From positions 558,001-622,000 of the forward strand of contig NZ_CANLNE010000001.1 of assembly GCF_947492555.1 (NCBI RefSeq): a stretch of 64,000 bases of DNA. The letters run 5' to 3'. Source of the stretch: an uncultured Roseobacter sp. GTDB lineage: Bacteria; Pseudomonadota; Alphaproteobacteria; Rhodobacterales; Rhodobacteraceae. Shown here piece after piece: positions 25,837 through 35,568 of this stretch. Every line of letters starts with the position of its first letter. Within the stretch, counting starts at the first letter, position 1. Made by a program: the position numbers and the translations under genes. The notes below the pieces were generated by a model that saw only the letters and a list, made by a program, of their open reading frames with translations, did not search any database and was not told the DNA's origin.

Positions 25837-26535
25837 ATGGTTGAATGGATTGTAACCGAAGGGCTGACCGACTACCGCACAGCAGAGGCGTGGATGGAAG
25901 CCCGTGCCGATGCCATTGCGCGGGGTGAGGCCGCCGAATGCATCTGGCTTGTTGAGCACCCTCCCCTCTATTCCGCCGGAACCAGCGCCAGGCCAGAGGA
26001 TCTGACCGACCCGGATCGCTTTCCCGTCTATCCCACACGCCGCGGCGGACAATACACGTATCACGGCCCGGGTCAGCGCGTCGCTTACGTGATGCTGGAT
26101 GTCGGGACGCGCGGACGGGATGTACGCCGCTTTGTTCAGGCTCTTGAAGCATGGGTAATCACCACACTTGAGGCCTTCAACGTCACCGGCGTCATCCGAG
26201 AAGGGCGTGTTGGTGTGTGGGTCGAGAGACCGGAGAAACCGCGTCAACCGGACGGGACCATAGCCGAAGACAAGATCGCCGCCATCGGCATCCGTTTGCG
26301 GAAATGGATCAGTTTTCACGGCATCTCGATCAATGTCGAGCCGGACTTGAGCCATTTTGACGGGATCGTGCCCTGCGGCATCCGCGAGCACGGGGTGACG
26401 AGCCTCGTCGATCTTGGACTTCCCGTGGATCTGCCGGATGTGGATGTGGCATTGCGCAGCAGCTTTGCGAAGGTTTTCGGGGATAGCCCCGTCGAAGCGC
26501 CCGTCACGGAAGCGACCCCTGTCGTCACAACCTGA
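25837..26535 (+). CDS. lipB: Lipoyl(octanoyl) transferase
   Basis: A 232-residue cytosolic enzyme transferring octanoate from acyl-carrier protein to lipoyl domains. Diagnostic segments are [21 protein letters not shown], the lysine-bearing [20 protein letters not shown] and the catalytic cysteine in [15 protein letters not shown]. The length is normal for LipB. A GGGAACGGCC stretch precedes the ATG. It is followed by a convergent two-component pair, with a weak hairpin in the 35-base gap. Confidence 0.95.
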   Translation: MVEWIVTEGLTDYRTAEAWMEARADAIARGEAAECIWLVEHPPLYSAGTSARPEDLTDPDRFPVYPTRRGGQYTYHGPGQRVAYVMLDVGTRGRDVRRFVQALEAWVITTLEAFNVTGVIREGRVGVWVERPEKPRQPDGTIAEDKIAAIGIRLRKWISFHGISINVEPDLSHFDGIVPCGIREHGVTSLVDLGLPVDLPDVDVALRSSFAKVFGDSPVEAPVTEATPVVTT

Positions 26536-26537
26536 AG

Positions 26538-26567
26538 CACCCCTGACAAACGTCGGGTGGCGGTTTT
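26538..26567. terminator. Imperfect hairpin between convergent genes
   Basis: CACCCCTGAC and GTCGGGTG form a stem with one or two bulges, followed on the plus strand by CGGTTTTA. It sits in the 35-base gap between lipB and the receiver gene and could end transcription from the left. Confidence 0.35.
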
Positions 26568-26570
26568 AGG

Positions 26571-26999
26571 CTATCCTGCCAACCGCTCCTGACAGGCATG
26601 CACGAAGCCTGCGATGTCATCACTCTTCACCGGTTTGCTGACAAAGGCATAGACATTCGGGTCCGCCTCCGCGCGCTCATGATCAGCTCTGAGATCGGAA
26701 GTGGACAGCATGATGATCAAGGTACCGGATTTGCGTATCTGCTCCGGCAGGGCCGCATAGTTTTCCAGAAATTCAAAGCCATCCATCCGGGGCATATTGA
26801 TATCCAGCAAGATCAGTTCCGGCAGCGGCTCACCGGCAGCGTCTTTTTCCTCAAGATATTCCAGCGCGGCGACGCCGTCCGTGGCCACATCAATCTGTTC
26901 AATCAAACCGGTGCGCTTGATCAGCCGCCCATGCATGAGATTGGTGACCTTGTCATCGTCCACCAGCAGAACCTTCCTGAGAGATGTTACCGCGGGCAT
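26571..26999 (-). CDS. Single-domain response regulator
   Basis: A 142-residue receiver-only protein. The acidic pair (VLLVDDDKV, Asp14-Asp15), the phosphoacceptor Asp66 in LILLDINMPRMDG, Thr/Ser in IIMLSTSD and Lys122 in FVSKPV are all present. There is no output domain, so it acts through protein interaction or as a phosphate relay. This subtype resembles Rcp1-like receivers that pair with photoreceptor or PAS kinases. Its ATG overlaps the stop codon of the kinase (TGATG), so kinase and receiver are translationally coupled and are almost certainly a cognate pair. Confidence 0.92.
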   Translation of the reverse strand: MPAVTSLRKVLLVDDDKVTNLMHGRLIKRTGLIEQIDVATDGVAALEYLEEKDAAGEPLPELILLDINMPRMDGFEFLENYAALPEQIRKSGTLIIMLSTSDLRADHERAEADPNVYAFVSKPVKSDDIAGFVHACQERLAG

Positions 27000-28246
27000 C
27001 AGGCGGCCCCACGGTCAGGAAACCGCAGTGTGAAACAGCTGCCGTGTCCAGGTCTGCTGGTCACATCGATGGATCCGCCAACGCGCTCCAGTATGCGACG
27101 GATGGAATACAACGACACGCCGGCGCCTTCAGGCGTGCTGTGTGCCCGTTTGAAGAGCCCAAAAACCTTGTCCATGTCCTTGGGTAAATCCAACCCTGTG
27201 CCATTGTCGCGGATGGAAATCTCCACGCTACCGGATCGCCGCTCTGACAGTATGTTCACGCGCGGGCGCCGGCCGGGTTCATGATACCTGATCGCATTGC
27301 CGATCATTGACTGCAGGATGTTCTCCATTTCCCGCGAAACAAACCACACCGTGTCCACAGCAAAATCCGTCTTGATCACGGCACGCGCCTTACTGATCTG
27401 GAAATGCAGATTGACCAGCGCGCCTTCGGTCACCTTTGCCAGATCGACATGTTCAGAATCCGGCATATTGCCAGAATGGGCCTGCGCAACGCAGATCAAG
27501 GCGTCCAGCTTTTCACTCGCCTGATCGCACACATCACGCATCCAGCCCAGCGTTTCCACATGTTCCGGCGGTAAATAGGGTTCAGCCTCGCTCAGCATAT
27601 GCGTCAGGCTGCTCATGTTGTTGATTGGCCCCTTGAGGTCATGGGTCGCCACGTAGGTCAAATCCTTCAGGTCCTTATTGATCTCGTTCAGCTCGGCGGT
27701 GCGTTGCGCCATACAGGTGCCCAGCTCTCTATTGAGCACTTCAAGCAGCATTGTGCGGGCCTTGACCCGTTCTTCGAGGTCCTCGTTGACTTCCCTGAGG
27801 CGCGCTTCGGCGGTTTTCTGGGTCGTGATGTCCAGTGCAACACCGATATGGCGTACAACATCGCCATCAGCACCTTTCTCAATCACGCTGTCGATACTGC
27901 GCAGCCAGCGGATTTTCCCATCCTTGGCAAGCACGCGGTATTCGTGACACGCCTCCTCCCCTTCTGACAGGTTGCCAAGCGCCTCCAGGTATTCAAACAG
28001 CGCAGGCTGATCCTCTTCAACCACGACCGTTTTGAGCAGATTGGTTCCCATTTGAACTACTTCCTGGGGAGAATACCCCAGAAAATCCTGCAAAGACCGG
28101 TTCGCATACTCGTTCGACATCGTCTTCTGGTTGAAAATATAGATGACGCCAGGTACCAGGTCGGCCATCCTCTCCCAGAACGCAAGGCTACTGGCGTCGG
28201 CGGAAACCGGCGTTTTTTCAGCGTGTTGCGGCGAGAACACCTGCAT
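26999..28246 (-). CDS. PAS-domain sensor histidine kinase
   Basis: A cytosolic kinase of about 415 residues. A PAS/PAC domain (about 20-145, with YRVLAKDGKIRWLRSID and DITTQKTAEARL) is followed by a coiled coil (about 148-195) and a HisKA-type domain. The phospho-acceptor histidine is in LTYVATHDLKGPINN. The HATPase domain has the N box (MIGNAIRYHEP), a G1 box (DNGTGL) and a variant G2 box (GAGVSLYSIRRI). No membrane segment is seen. The PAS domain may bind a cofactor, but no flavin or heme signature residue stands out. ATG 28246 has an AAAGGA site just upstream; GTG 28264 is an alternative. Confidence 0.9.
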   Translation of the reverse strand: MQVFSPQHAEKTPVSADASSLAFWERMADLVPGVIYIFNQKTMSNEYANRSLQDFLGYSPQEVVQMGTNLLKTVVVEEDQPALFEYLEALGNLSEGEEACHEYRVLAKDGKIRWLRSIDSVIEKGADGDVVRHIGVALDITTQKTAEARLREVNEDLEERVKARTMLLEVLNRELGTCMAQRTAELNEINKDLKDLTYVATHDLKGPINNMSSLTHMLSEAEPYLPPEHVETLGWMRDVCDQASEKLDALICVAQAHSGNMPDSEHVDLAKVTEGALVNLHFQISKARAVIKTDFAVDTVWFVSREMENILQSMIGNAIRYHEPGRRPRVNILSERRSGSVEISIRDNGTGLDLPKDMDKVFGLFKRAHSTPEGAGVSLYSIRRILERVGGSIDVTSRPGHGSCFTLRFPDRGAA

Positions 28247-28539
28247 TTTTCCTTTAACTCCCACTCAGACACCCACCGGTCAGGGAAAAACCTGTGCTGA
28301 TCGTGGATCAGGAGTGTTAAACCGGCGTAAATGAACATGGTGATAGATTAAATTGGCACTAATCTTTTCAACCGGAGCGGGATGACCCGATAATTGCAGG
28401 ATTGGTGACGAAATTTTCTTAGCCTGCGTCAAATACGGACATTGCTCCCGCGGACAACTCCCTCTAAAACAACCGAGACTCTGTCGCCGGGCTTGGGAAC
28501 CGTCCGGTAACGGCTAACACCAATGCAGGAGGCAAGAGC

Positions 28540-30210
28540 ATGGCAGACGCAGCCATTCACGGCCACGAACACCATGACGAACGCGGGTTTTTCACCCGTT
28601 GGTTCATGTCCACAAATCACAAAGACATCGGCATTCTTTATCTGGTGTTCTCGGCCTTCGCGGGCTTCATCTCGGTCGCCTTCACCGTCTACATGCGGCT
28701 GGAACTGATGGATCCGGGCGTTCAATATATGTGCATGGAAGGCGCACGGCTCTTCGCAAACGGCGAAGCCTGTACTCCCAATGGGCATTTGTGGAACGTA
28801 CTGATCACGGGCCACGGCATCCTGATGATGTTCTTTGTCGTGATCCCCGCCCTCTTCGGCGGATTTGGCAACTATTTCATGCCCTTGCAGATCGGCGCGC
28901 CCGATATGGCCTTCCCGCGCATGAACAACCTCAGCTTCTGGCTCTATGTCGCAGGCACCACGCTGGCGGTCTGCTCGGTGCTGGCACCTGGCGGCAACGA
29001 CCAGTCGGGCTCCGGCGTGGGCTGGGTGCTTTATCCACCGCTCTCCACGCTTGAGGGCGGCTTCTCCATGGACCTCGCGATCTTCGCGGTGCACGTCTCG
29101 GGCGCGTCTTCCATTCTTGGCGCGATCAACATGATCACCACCTTCCTGAACATGCGCGCGCCGGGGATGACGCTCTTCAAGGTGCCGCTGTTCTCCTGGT
29201 CGATCTTCGTCACGTCTTGGCTGATCCTGCTGTCGCTGCCGGTGCTGGCGGGTGCCATCACCATGCTGCTGATGGATCGTAACTTCGGCTTCACCTTCTT
29301 TGACCCCGCAGGCGGTGGTGACCCGGTGCTCTATCAGCACATCCTGTGGTTCTTCGGCCACCCAGAGGTCTACATCGTGATCCTGCCCGGTTTCGGCATC
29401 ATCAGCCACGTCATCGCGACCTTCTCCCGCAAACCGATCTTCGGCTACCTGCCGATGGTCTGGGCGCTGATCGCCATCGGCGCATTGGGCTTCGTGGTCT
29501 GGGCACACCACATGTACACCGTGGGGATGAGCCTCAACCAGCAGGCCTATTTCATGCTGGCGACCATGGTCATCGCGGTGCCGACGGGCGTGAAGATCTT
29601 CAGCTGGATCGCCACCATGTGGGGCGGCTCGGTTGAGTTCAAAACACCCATGCTCTGGGCCTTCGGGTTCCTGTTTCTCTTCACCGTGGGCGGCGTCACC
29701 GGCATCGTGCTCTCCCAGGCCGCCGTGGACCGTTACTACCACGACACCTATTACGTGGTCGCCCACTTCCACTATGTGATGAGCCTCGGTGCCGTATTTG
29801 CCATCTTCGCGGGGATTTACTTCTACTTCCCCAAGATGACCGGCAAGATGTACCCCGAATGGGCGGGCAAAGTGCACTTCTGGGCGTTCTTCATCGGTGC
29901 CAACCTGACGTTCTTCCCACAGCACTTCCTGGGCCGTCAGGGCATGCCACGCCGTTACATCGATTACCCGGATGCCTTCGCCTACTGGAACTGGTGGTCA
30001 AGCATCGGGGCCTTCATCAGCTTCGCCTCCTTCCTGTTCTTCTTCGGCGTGATGTTCTACGCCCTGCGCAAGGGGAAGGCTGCGACCGAGAGCAACCCGT
30101 GGAACGAATACGCCGACACGCTGGAATGGACCCTGCCCAGCCCGCCGCCCGAACACACGTTCGAGCAGCTGCCCAAGCAGGAAGACTGGGACAAACACCC
30201 GGCCCACTAA
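28540..30210 (+). CDS. ctaD: Cytochrome c oxidase subunit I
   Basis: A 556-residue inner-membrane heme-copper oxidase subunit with twelve transmembrane helices. The heme and CuB ligands are visible: His in [20 protein letters not shown], the [21 protein letters not shown] segment with the Tyr-His crosslink pair, the His-His pair in [10 protein letters not shown] and the [10 protein letters not shown] histidines. K- and D-channel residues lie in the same segments. An N-terminal His-rich tail precedes the first helix. It is the aa3-type terminal oxidase subunit. The ATG is preceded by an AGGAGGCAAGAGC stretch. Other cox genes are not in this window, and an intrinsic terminator follows directly. 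Confidence 0.97.
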   Translation: MADAAIHGHEHHDERGFFTRWFMSTNHKDIGILYLVFSAFAGFISVAFTVYMRLELMDPGVQYMCMEGARLFANGEACTPNGHLWNVLITGHGILMMFFVVIPALFGGFGNYFMPLQIGAPDMAFPRMNNLSFWLYVAGTTLAVCSVLAPGGNDQSGSGVGWVLYPPLSTLEGGFSMDLAIFAVHVSGASSILGAINMITTFLNMRAPGMTLFKVPLFSWSIFVTSWLILLSLPVLAGAITMLLMDRNFGFTFFDPAGGGDPVLYQHILWFFGHPEVYIVILPGFGIISHVIATFSRKPIFGYLPMVWALIAIGALGFVVWAHHMYTVGMSLNQQAYFMLATMVIAVPTGVKIFSWIATMWGGSVEFKTPMLWAFGFLFLFTVGGVTGIVLSQAAVDRYYHDTYYVVAHFHYVMSLGAVFAIFAGIYFYFPKMTGKMYPEWAGKVHFWAFFIGANLTFFPQHFLGRQGMPRRYIDYPDAFAYWNWWSSIGAFISFASFLFFFGVMFYALRKGKAATESNPWNEYADTLEWTLPSPPPEHTFEQLPKQEDWDKHPAH

Positions 30211-30225
30211 GGCAAACCTCATCAC

Positions 30226-30259
30226 AAAAAAGGCCCCGGATCACCGCCGGGGCCTTTTT
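30226..30259 (+). terminator. Intrinsic terminator of ctaD
   Basis: GGCCCCGG (30232-30239) pairs with CCGGGGCC (30247-30254) around a 7-base loop, preceded by AAAAAA and followed by TTTTT. The stem starts 21 bases after the ctaD stop. The A- and T-tracts would allow termination on both strands. Confidence 0.9.
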
Positions 30260-30367
30260 CGTCGCACGAGCCAAACCCGCGCAGGGCTGCATTGATCCAG
30301 CATCGCTGCCACACCCGATTGTCGCGCGTGGCTCAACCTGCGCACAAAAAGGTGGCGGACCCCGACC

Positions 30368-30751
30368 CTATTTTACGATAAAGAGTATGTCGTCGCCGAA
30401 CACCTTCACGCGCTCGCGTCCCGGCGTCGTGGCGACGAAGATCAGCTCCATCGCGGGCGTGTCCCCATTGCATGACCCGCTGCGCCGCACGCCCGGTTTT
30501 CCGTATTGCACACGCCCCGTGGTCAGGGCGGCATTCACCCGTTCGGCCGATTTTTTCATCCGCGCCGCTGTCGGAAGCTGTCCACAGTCTCCCCGATACC
30601 CATGCACGACCATTGCCTGGCCTACGTTCAACTTGACGCGCTGTTGGTATTTGATCCGGTTTGACGAATCCGCATAAGCAGCCACCACTGTCGACAGGAC
30701 GAGCGCACCCGCCACAAGGCCCAATGGCAACTTTGATCTTCTGGTCTTCAT
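30368..30751 (-). CDS. Small exported protein of unknown function
   Basis: A 127-residue protein with a signal peptide (hydrophobic PLGLVAGALVLSTVVAAYA, cleavage near AYAD). The mature part has two cysteines (GDCGQLP and GSCNGDTP) that could form a disulfide, and a C-terminal MELIFVATTPGRERVKVFGDDILFIV segment that looks like paired beta strands. An AGAGGA ribosome binding site lies 7 bases before the ATG. I do not recognise the family. It lies between ctaD and a divergent LuxR-type regulator. Confidence 0.6.
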   Translation of the reverse strand: MKTRRSKLPLGLVAGALVLSTVVAAYADSSNRIKYQQRVKLNVGQAMVVHGYRGDCGQLPTAARMKKSAERVNAALTTGRVQYGKPGVRRSGSCNGDTPAMELIFVATTPGRERVKVFGDDILFIVK

Positions 30752-30944
30752 TTACCATTCCTCTAATCTGTTCAGAGCATAAGGCGGCGACAGCGCCGCC
30801 TGTCCGACCATAGGCAAGCGCACGCGCACTGCCCCCCTCAAACTTGATGGGTCACGGGGCGCAAATCGGACCTCGCCTCGCGGATGCGGCAAAAGACAGC
30901 CCCGCGTCGGTCTGCTACTCTACAGCAGGAATCAGATTGGATTT

Positions 30945-32027
30945 TTGACCATTTCATTGCACAGTGACATTGCAAATCTTTACAGCGCGGCCTTTGACGA
31001 CGCCGCACTGGTCCGGGCGCTCCGGGCGCTCGAAAAGCACACGCATTCCAGCATCATCCACTTCCTCGCCTTCGACATACACACCCGCATGCCCGTTGCC
31101 GGTCTGGCCAGCGGCACACCGGAACAGGATTCGGAGTTTCGCAAGACCTGGGCCAGCATGGATGTCCGCATTGAGCGCGGTATGGCGCAGCCGCTGGACC
31201 AGACATGGCATCAGGCCGATCTCTACCGCGACAATGAGCGCGAGAGCTGCCCGGTCTACAATGAATGGCTCAAGACGAATGATGCGCAATCGGGCTTGGG
31301 CGTCATGACGCGGGTCTCCAACAACCTGATCCTGTGCAGCGCGGCATTCCGTCCGGAGCGCCAGGGCCGCTATACCGATTGCGAAGCGGCACTGTGGTCG
31401 GACATTCACCTGCATCTGCTCGGCATCGGACGCCTACGCCACCAGTATTTGGATCAAATATCCCACACTGGTAAGCCCGATGCCTTCACGCTCCATCTCG
31501 ACGCGGCAGGCACCGTGCTGCACGCCTCGGCAGGTACGCGAAACCTGATCGCGCGCAACGACGGCATGGCCCTGAGGGCAGGCCATCTGACACTGGGCAC
31601 ACCGGCACGGACGCAGGCCTTTCATCGGCGTCTGCGCGCGGTTCTGGACGGAAAACCCGCGCCACCGGTACCGGTGGTCACCGCAGACGGTCGACCGGAT
31701 CTGGTCCTGCACATCTGCCCCGCGTCCGCTGTTCCCTTCGAGACATTCGGCAAGAAGCCGGCCCGGGTGCTGGTCCTGATCCAGAAGCTGCAAGCTATGG
31801 CGCCACCCGAACCGCAGATCGTGGCCGATGTCTTCGGGCTCACCCTGACGGAGGCCGAGGTCGCCTGCGCCATTGCCTCCGGTGCCACGGCCACCGACAT
31901 CGCGCGGGCCCGTGGGCGGGCGCTCAGCACCATCCGGTGGACCATTCGCAATGTGCTGGACAAGATGGACCTCCACCGGCAGTCCGATCTGCGCGCGCTC
32001 GTCAGCGCGGCAAGCCCAAACCATTGA
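30945..32027 (+). CDS. LuxR-family helix-turn-helix regulator
   Basis: A 360-residue regulator. The C-terminal HTH (about 295-355) carries the LuxR-type pattern: FGLTLTEAEVACAIASGATA, then DIARARGRALSTIRWTIRNVLDKM. The N-terminal region has a PAS-like character in the middle (HLDAAGTVLHASAGTRNLIARNDGMAL), and there is no autoinducer-binding signature or receiver aspartate. A TTG start at 30945 is used because no ATG is near; a second TTG at 30957 is possible. No partner gene or signal synthase is in the window, so the inducing signal is unknown. Confidence 0.8.
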   Translation: MTISLHSDIANLYSAAFDDAALVRALRALEKHTHSSIIHFLAFDIHTRMPVAGLASGTPEQDSEFRKTWASMDVRIERGMAQPLDQTWHQADLYRDNERESCPVYNEWLKTNDAQSGLGVMTRVSNNLILCSAAFRPERQGRYTDCEAALWSDIHLHLLGIGRLRHQYLDQISHTGKPDAFTLHLDAAGTVLHASAGTRNLIARNDGMALRAGHLTLGTPARTQAFHRRLRAVLDGKPAPPVPVVTADGRPDLVLHICPASAVPFETFGKKPARVLVLIQKLQAMAPPEPQIVADVFGLTLTEAEVACAIASGATATDIARARGRALSTIRWTIRNVLDKMDLHRQSDLRALVSAASPNH

Positions 32028-32191
32028 GCGCCGCCTGAGATCCGGATTTCAGGATAGCAGATTTCCGCTGAGCGATCAGATCACAGGGAACCTCCATTGC
32101 TGGAAAGAGTTGAACGACCAGAGATTCGGGTCTTGTTCGGATCTTTCAAATGCCGTGCCCGAACGCGGCCAGCATGTGAAAGGATGAGGTT

Positions 32192-32794
32192 ATGATCACC
32201 AAGAGAACACATTTTGTGACAACGACCGCGGTAGCATTGGTTGCGGCTCTGAGCCTGGTGCCTGCGGGCTCTGCCAAAGCCGATGGCAAAGATTTCATCG
32301 CCGGCGCGCTGATCGGCGGTCTGGTCGGCTCTCAGGTCCAGAAAAACGTGGACCGCAACCGGGCTCAGCAACAACAGGTTTACCGGGCCCCTGCGCCACG
32401 CCACAGCACCACAACGAAAACACGCTCCTACCGGTCATCGATCCCTGCGACCCAGGAAGGGCGCCAGATTCAGTCGTCGCTGAACTATTTTGGGTTCAAT
32501 GCCGGAACCGTTGACGGCCAGTTGGGGCGTCAAAGCCGCAGTGCAATCTCCGACTATCAGAATTACATGGGGTATCAGGCAACCGGTCAATTGACAGGGT
32601 TTGAGCAAGAGCTGCTCCTGCGCTCCTACAATCGTGCGCAGGCCGGTGGCGATCAGACCTTTCGTCAAATCGCGGCGCACCCCGATGGCACACGTGGACT
32701 GCTGAAGACTTACCGGTCAGAAATCGCCAATGGCGCATCCCAGACAGGGTATACGGCCAGCAACCAACAACCCGTCTACAACGGTGGTTCCTGA
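32192..32794 (+). CDS. Peptidoglycan-binding domain protein, short form
   Basis: A 200-residue exported protein. A signal peptide ends near the SAKA segment, followed by DGKDFIAGALIGGLVGSQVQKN and a Gln/Arg-rich spacer. The peptidoglycan-binding_1 domain at about 85-150 is almost identical to that of the long form at 23684-24970: IQSSLNYFGFNAGTVDGQLG, then RQSRSAISDYQNYMG. The long form's C-terminal domain is missing here. A strong GGATGAGG ribosome binding site precedes the ATG. The pair suggests an ancient duplication followed by loss or gain of the C-terminal domain. Confidence 0.8.
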   Translation: MITKRTHFVTTTAVALVAALSLVPAGSAKADGKDFIAGALIGGLVGSQVQKNVDRNRAQQQQVYRAPAPRHSTTTKTRSYRSSIPATQEGRQIQSSLNYFGFNAGTVDGQLGRQSRSAISDYQNYMGYQATGQLTGFEQELLLRSYNRAQAGGDQTFRQIAAHPDGTRGLLKTYRSEIANGASQTGYTASNQQPVYNGGS

Positions 32795-33097
32795 GACGAC
32801 CGGAGGTGCCACCTGCCGCGCTGATCCGCCTTTGGCGCGGCAACTTCGCTTTCAACATCCCGGTTCATTGACCACCGCATATCGACCGACAAAACGCGGC
32901 GGGCTTTTCGGTTTGGTAATCCGGCGGTTCGCAAGCACCCCATTTTACCGGCCTAGATAGCAGCAAACGCATCAGGTACTTGAGGGTACCTCATGCTCCT
33001 GAGGCATTCTGCACGAGAAAAATCTGCCGGTATCGAGGTGGTGTGAAAGCCGACCTGTCGCATTGCCTCGGTCCGGATCACTGACTAGGATTTGGTC
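32795..33097. other. Spacer with a small palindrome
   Basis: About 300 bases without a gene. AGGTAC (32974-32979) and GTACCT (32986-32991) form a 6-bp inverted repeat with a 6-base spacer, roughly 110 bases before the DUF2244 gene. I see no terminator with a T-tract, RNA gene or other repeat. Confidence 0.4.
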
Positions 33098-33598
33098 ATG
33101 CCGTACCAATGGACATCCGAACCCGGAGAAAGCCCGCAAACGCTCAAGCTCTGGCCTCACAATTCGCTGCCTGTACGCGGCATGGCGGCATTTGTGCTGG
33201 TAACCTTCACGTTGATCCTGATCCCGGCTTTCCCACTGCTTGGCTCTCCTATCCTCTGGGGCCTCCTGCCCTTTCTGCTGGCAGCGGTCTGGGCCATCTA
33301 CCACGCGCTGCAACGCAACTACCGGGCGCGGCAAATCACCGAAGTTCTGACACTGGACGAAGAAGACGCACATCTGCTTCGGCAGGAACCGACGGGTGTG
33401 GTGAAGGAATGGGACTGCAACCGCTATTGGACCACCATCACCAAGTACGAATCCGACGGTCCCGTGCCGCATTATGTGACCCTCAAAGGCAAAGGCCGCG
33501 AGGTAGAGATCGGTGCGTTTCTCAGCGAAGAGGAACGCGTTTCTCTTTATGAGGAATTACAGATCGCCTGGCGGCGAAAGACGCCGCAACAGATATAG
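33098..33598 (+). CDS. DUF2244 domain membrane protein
   Basis: A 166-residue protein with two closely spaced hydrophobic helices (MAAFVLVTFTLILIPAF and ILWGLLPFLLAAVWAIYHAL) followed by a cytosolic beta-rich domain with RNYRARQITEVLTLDEEDAHL, EWDCNRYWTTI and KGKGREVEIGAFLSEEER. This is the DUF2244 layout, common in Rhodobacterales, of unknown function. ATG at 33098 is preferred to TTG at 33092. The gene ends 24 bases before the convergent YqeY gene. Confidence 0.88.
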   Translation: MPYQWTSEPGESPQTLKLWPHNSLPVRGMAAFVLVTFTLILIPAFPLLGSPILWGLLPFLLAAVWAIYHALQRNYRARQITEVLTLDEEDAHLLRQEPTGVVKEWDCNRYWTTITKYESDGPVPHYVTLKGKGREVEIGAFLSEEERVSLYEELQIAWRRKTPQQI

Positions 33599-33622
33599 TC
33601 GCGGCCCTCCGGGCTGGCGCCT

Positions 33623-34081
33623 TCAGCTCAGGCGCTCTTTGACTTTCGGACCGACCGAGCCAAAGTCCATCTGGCCCGTGTATTTGGATTTCAGCACCGC
33701 CATCACCTTGCCCATGTCGCGAATGCTGTCAGCACCCACTTCCGCAACGGCAGCAGAGACCGCCTTTTCCGCTTCGGCATCAGAGAGTTGCTGCGGCAGG
33801 AATTCTTCAATCACGCCGATCTCCGAACGCTCACGTTCCGCCAGATCGAGCCGTCCACCTTCCTCGTAGGCACGCGCACTTTCAAGGCGCTGCTTGGACA
33901 TCTTGCCGAGGATCGCAAGAACCTCCGCCTCGCCAACACCGTCTTCATTGCCCTCCGCCCGCGCGGCGATGTCTTTGTCCTTGATCGCGGCATTGATCAG
34001 ACGCAGGGTCGACAGCCGATCCGCCGCCTTGTCCTTCATTGCCTGCTTCAATGCGGCCGAGACTTTTGCGCGCAATTCCAT
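33623..34081 (-). CDS. GatB/YqeY domain protein
   Basis: A 152-residue protein of the YqeY family, related to the tail domain of GatB and thought to bind tRNA. Typical segments are ELRAKVSAALKQAMKDKAAD, LSTLRLINAAIKDKDIAAR, AILGKMSKQRLESA and the C-terminal IRDMGKVMAVLKSKYTGQMD. A longer frame starts at 34192, but the extra 37 residues look unrelated and Met at 34081 starts the family domain. The function in the cell is not settled. It is divergent from carA by about 225 bases. Confidence 0.9.
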   Translation of the reverse strand: MELRAKVSAALKQAMKDKAADRLSTLRLINAAIKDKDIAARAEGNEDGVGEAEVLAILGKMSKQRLESARAYEEGGRLDLAERERSEIGVIEEFLPQQLSDAEAEKAVSAAVAEVGADSIRDMGKVMAVLKSKYTGQMDFGSVGPKVKERLS

Positions 34082-34305
34082 GGCTGTGTATCCTCTACAA
34101 CTGGCAGCGTGGGCACCGGCCCACGTGGGAGCGTGTAAGCCTTGGACCTTATCCAAAGCGCTTCGGCACCGCAACACAATCCGCGACGTCACTTCCAGGC
34201 CTCCATCTTCGGCAATTGCGCCCCATGATGCCCTTGACCCGCCCCGCGCCCGCGTCTAGATATCGCCAGATTTCAAAGCCGCCTGCCCGCCCGAAAGGAT
34301 CGCCC

Positions 34306-35466
34306 ATGCAGCCTTCTGCGTCCGACCGCCCAACCGCTTGTCTGGCGCTTGCTGATGGCACCGTCTTTTACGGAACCGGCTTTGGCGCCACAGGCCAGAC
34401 CGTGGCAGAGCTGTGCTTCAACACGGCCATGACTGGCTATCAGGAAATCATGACCGACCCTTCCTATGCAGGCCAGATCGTGACCTTTACCTTCCCACAT
34501 GTCGGGAACGTTGGCGTGAACCCCGAGGATGACGAAACCGGTGATCCGGTAGCCGAAGGCATGATCGTGAAGTGGATGCCCACCGACCCCTCCAACTGGC
34601 GGGCCGTGCAGGATCTGGACGCATGGCTGTCGTCGCGGGGCCGGATCGCGCTCGGCGGCGTGGATACGCGCCGTCTGACCCGCGCCATTCGTCAATCCGG
34701 CGCGCCCCATGTTGCTCTGGCCCATGACCCCGAAGGCAACTTCGACGTCGCGGCGCTGGTGGCAGCGGCCCGGGCCTTCACCGGGTTGGAAGGTCTGGAC
34801 CTCGCCAAGGAAGTGACCTGCGCACAGTCTTACCGCTGGAACGAGATGCGGTGGGCCTGGCCGGAAGGCTACACCCCGCAGACCGATCCGAAATACAAGG
34901 TTGTCGCGATCGACTACGGTGCAAAACGCAACATCCTGCGCTGCCTGGCCAGCGCGGGCTGTGATGTGACCGTCCTGCCGGCAACCGCGAGCTATGAAGA
35001 CGTGATGGCGCATCAGCCGGACGGCGTTTTCCTGTCCAATGGTCCCGGCGATCCGGCGGCCACGGGTGCCTACGCGGTCCCGATGATCCAGTCGGTGCTG
35101 GACAAGACCGATCTGCCGGTCTTTGGCATCTGCCTCGGCCACCAGATGCTGGCCCTCGCCCTCGGCGCCCAGACCATCAAGATGAACCACGGCCACCACG
35201 GTGCGAACCATCCGGTCAAGGATCATGACACTGGCAAGGTTGAAATCACCTCGATGAACCACGGGTTTGCCGTCGATGCCCAAACGTTGCCAGACGGCGT
35301 GATCCAGACCCACACGTCGCTTTTTGACGGGTCGAACTGCGGTATTCGCGTGGATGGTCGCCCGGTCTGGTCGGTGCAGCACCACCCCGAGGCCAGCCCC
35401 GGGCCACAGGACAGCTATTACCTTTTCGAGCGCTTTGCGAAAGCCATGGCACATCGCGCAGCCTGA
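34306..35466 (+). CDS. carA: Carbamoyl-phosphate synthase small subunit
   Basis: A 386-residue glutamine amidotransferase subunit that supplies ammonia to the large subunit for arginine and pyrimidine synthesis. The N-terminal domain has TVFYGTGFGATGQTVAELCFNTAMTGYQE and DPSYAGQIVTFT. The class I glutaminase domain has the FGICLGHQM nucleophile cysteine and the HHPEASPGPQD histidine. An AAAGGAT ribosome binding site precedes the ATG at 34306; a frame extending to 34039 is not supported. The large subunit gene is not in this window. Confidence 0.97.
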   Translation: MQPSASDRPTACLALADGTVFYGTGFGATGQTVAELCFNTAMTGYQEIMTDPSYAGQIVTFTFPHVGNVGVNPEDDETGDPVAEGMIVKWMPTDPSNWRAVQDLDAWLSSRGRIALGGVDTRRLTRAIRQSGAPHVALAHDPEGNFDVAALVAAARAFTGLEGLDLAKEVTCAQSYRWNEMRWAWPEGYTPQTDPKYKVVAIDYGAKRNILRCLASAGCDVTVLPATASYEDVMAHQPDGVFLSNGPGDPAATGAYAVPMIQSVLDKTDLPVFGICLGHQMLALALGAQTIKMNHGHHGANHPVKDHDTGKVEITSMNHGFAVDAQTLPDGVIQTHTSLFDGSNCGIRVDGRPVWSVQHHPEASPGPQDSYYLFERFAKAMAHRAA

Positions 35467-35568
35467 ACGGGCTCAATACGCGCTTAGGTTGAAAAGTGTT
35501 AATTTAACACATCGTTAACCCTGTTCTGACAGCTTGCCCTGCGTTGAGTTTATGCAAGGCATTTCAAG

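Noticed and set aside
28429-29925. 498-residue open frame opposite ctaD
   Set aside because: It is the complement of a highly conserved gene, rich in His, Asp and Glu with no domain or start signal. The plus-strand ctaD explains the sequence.
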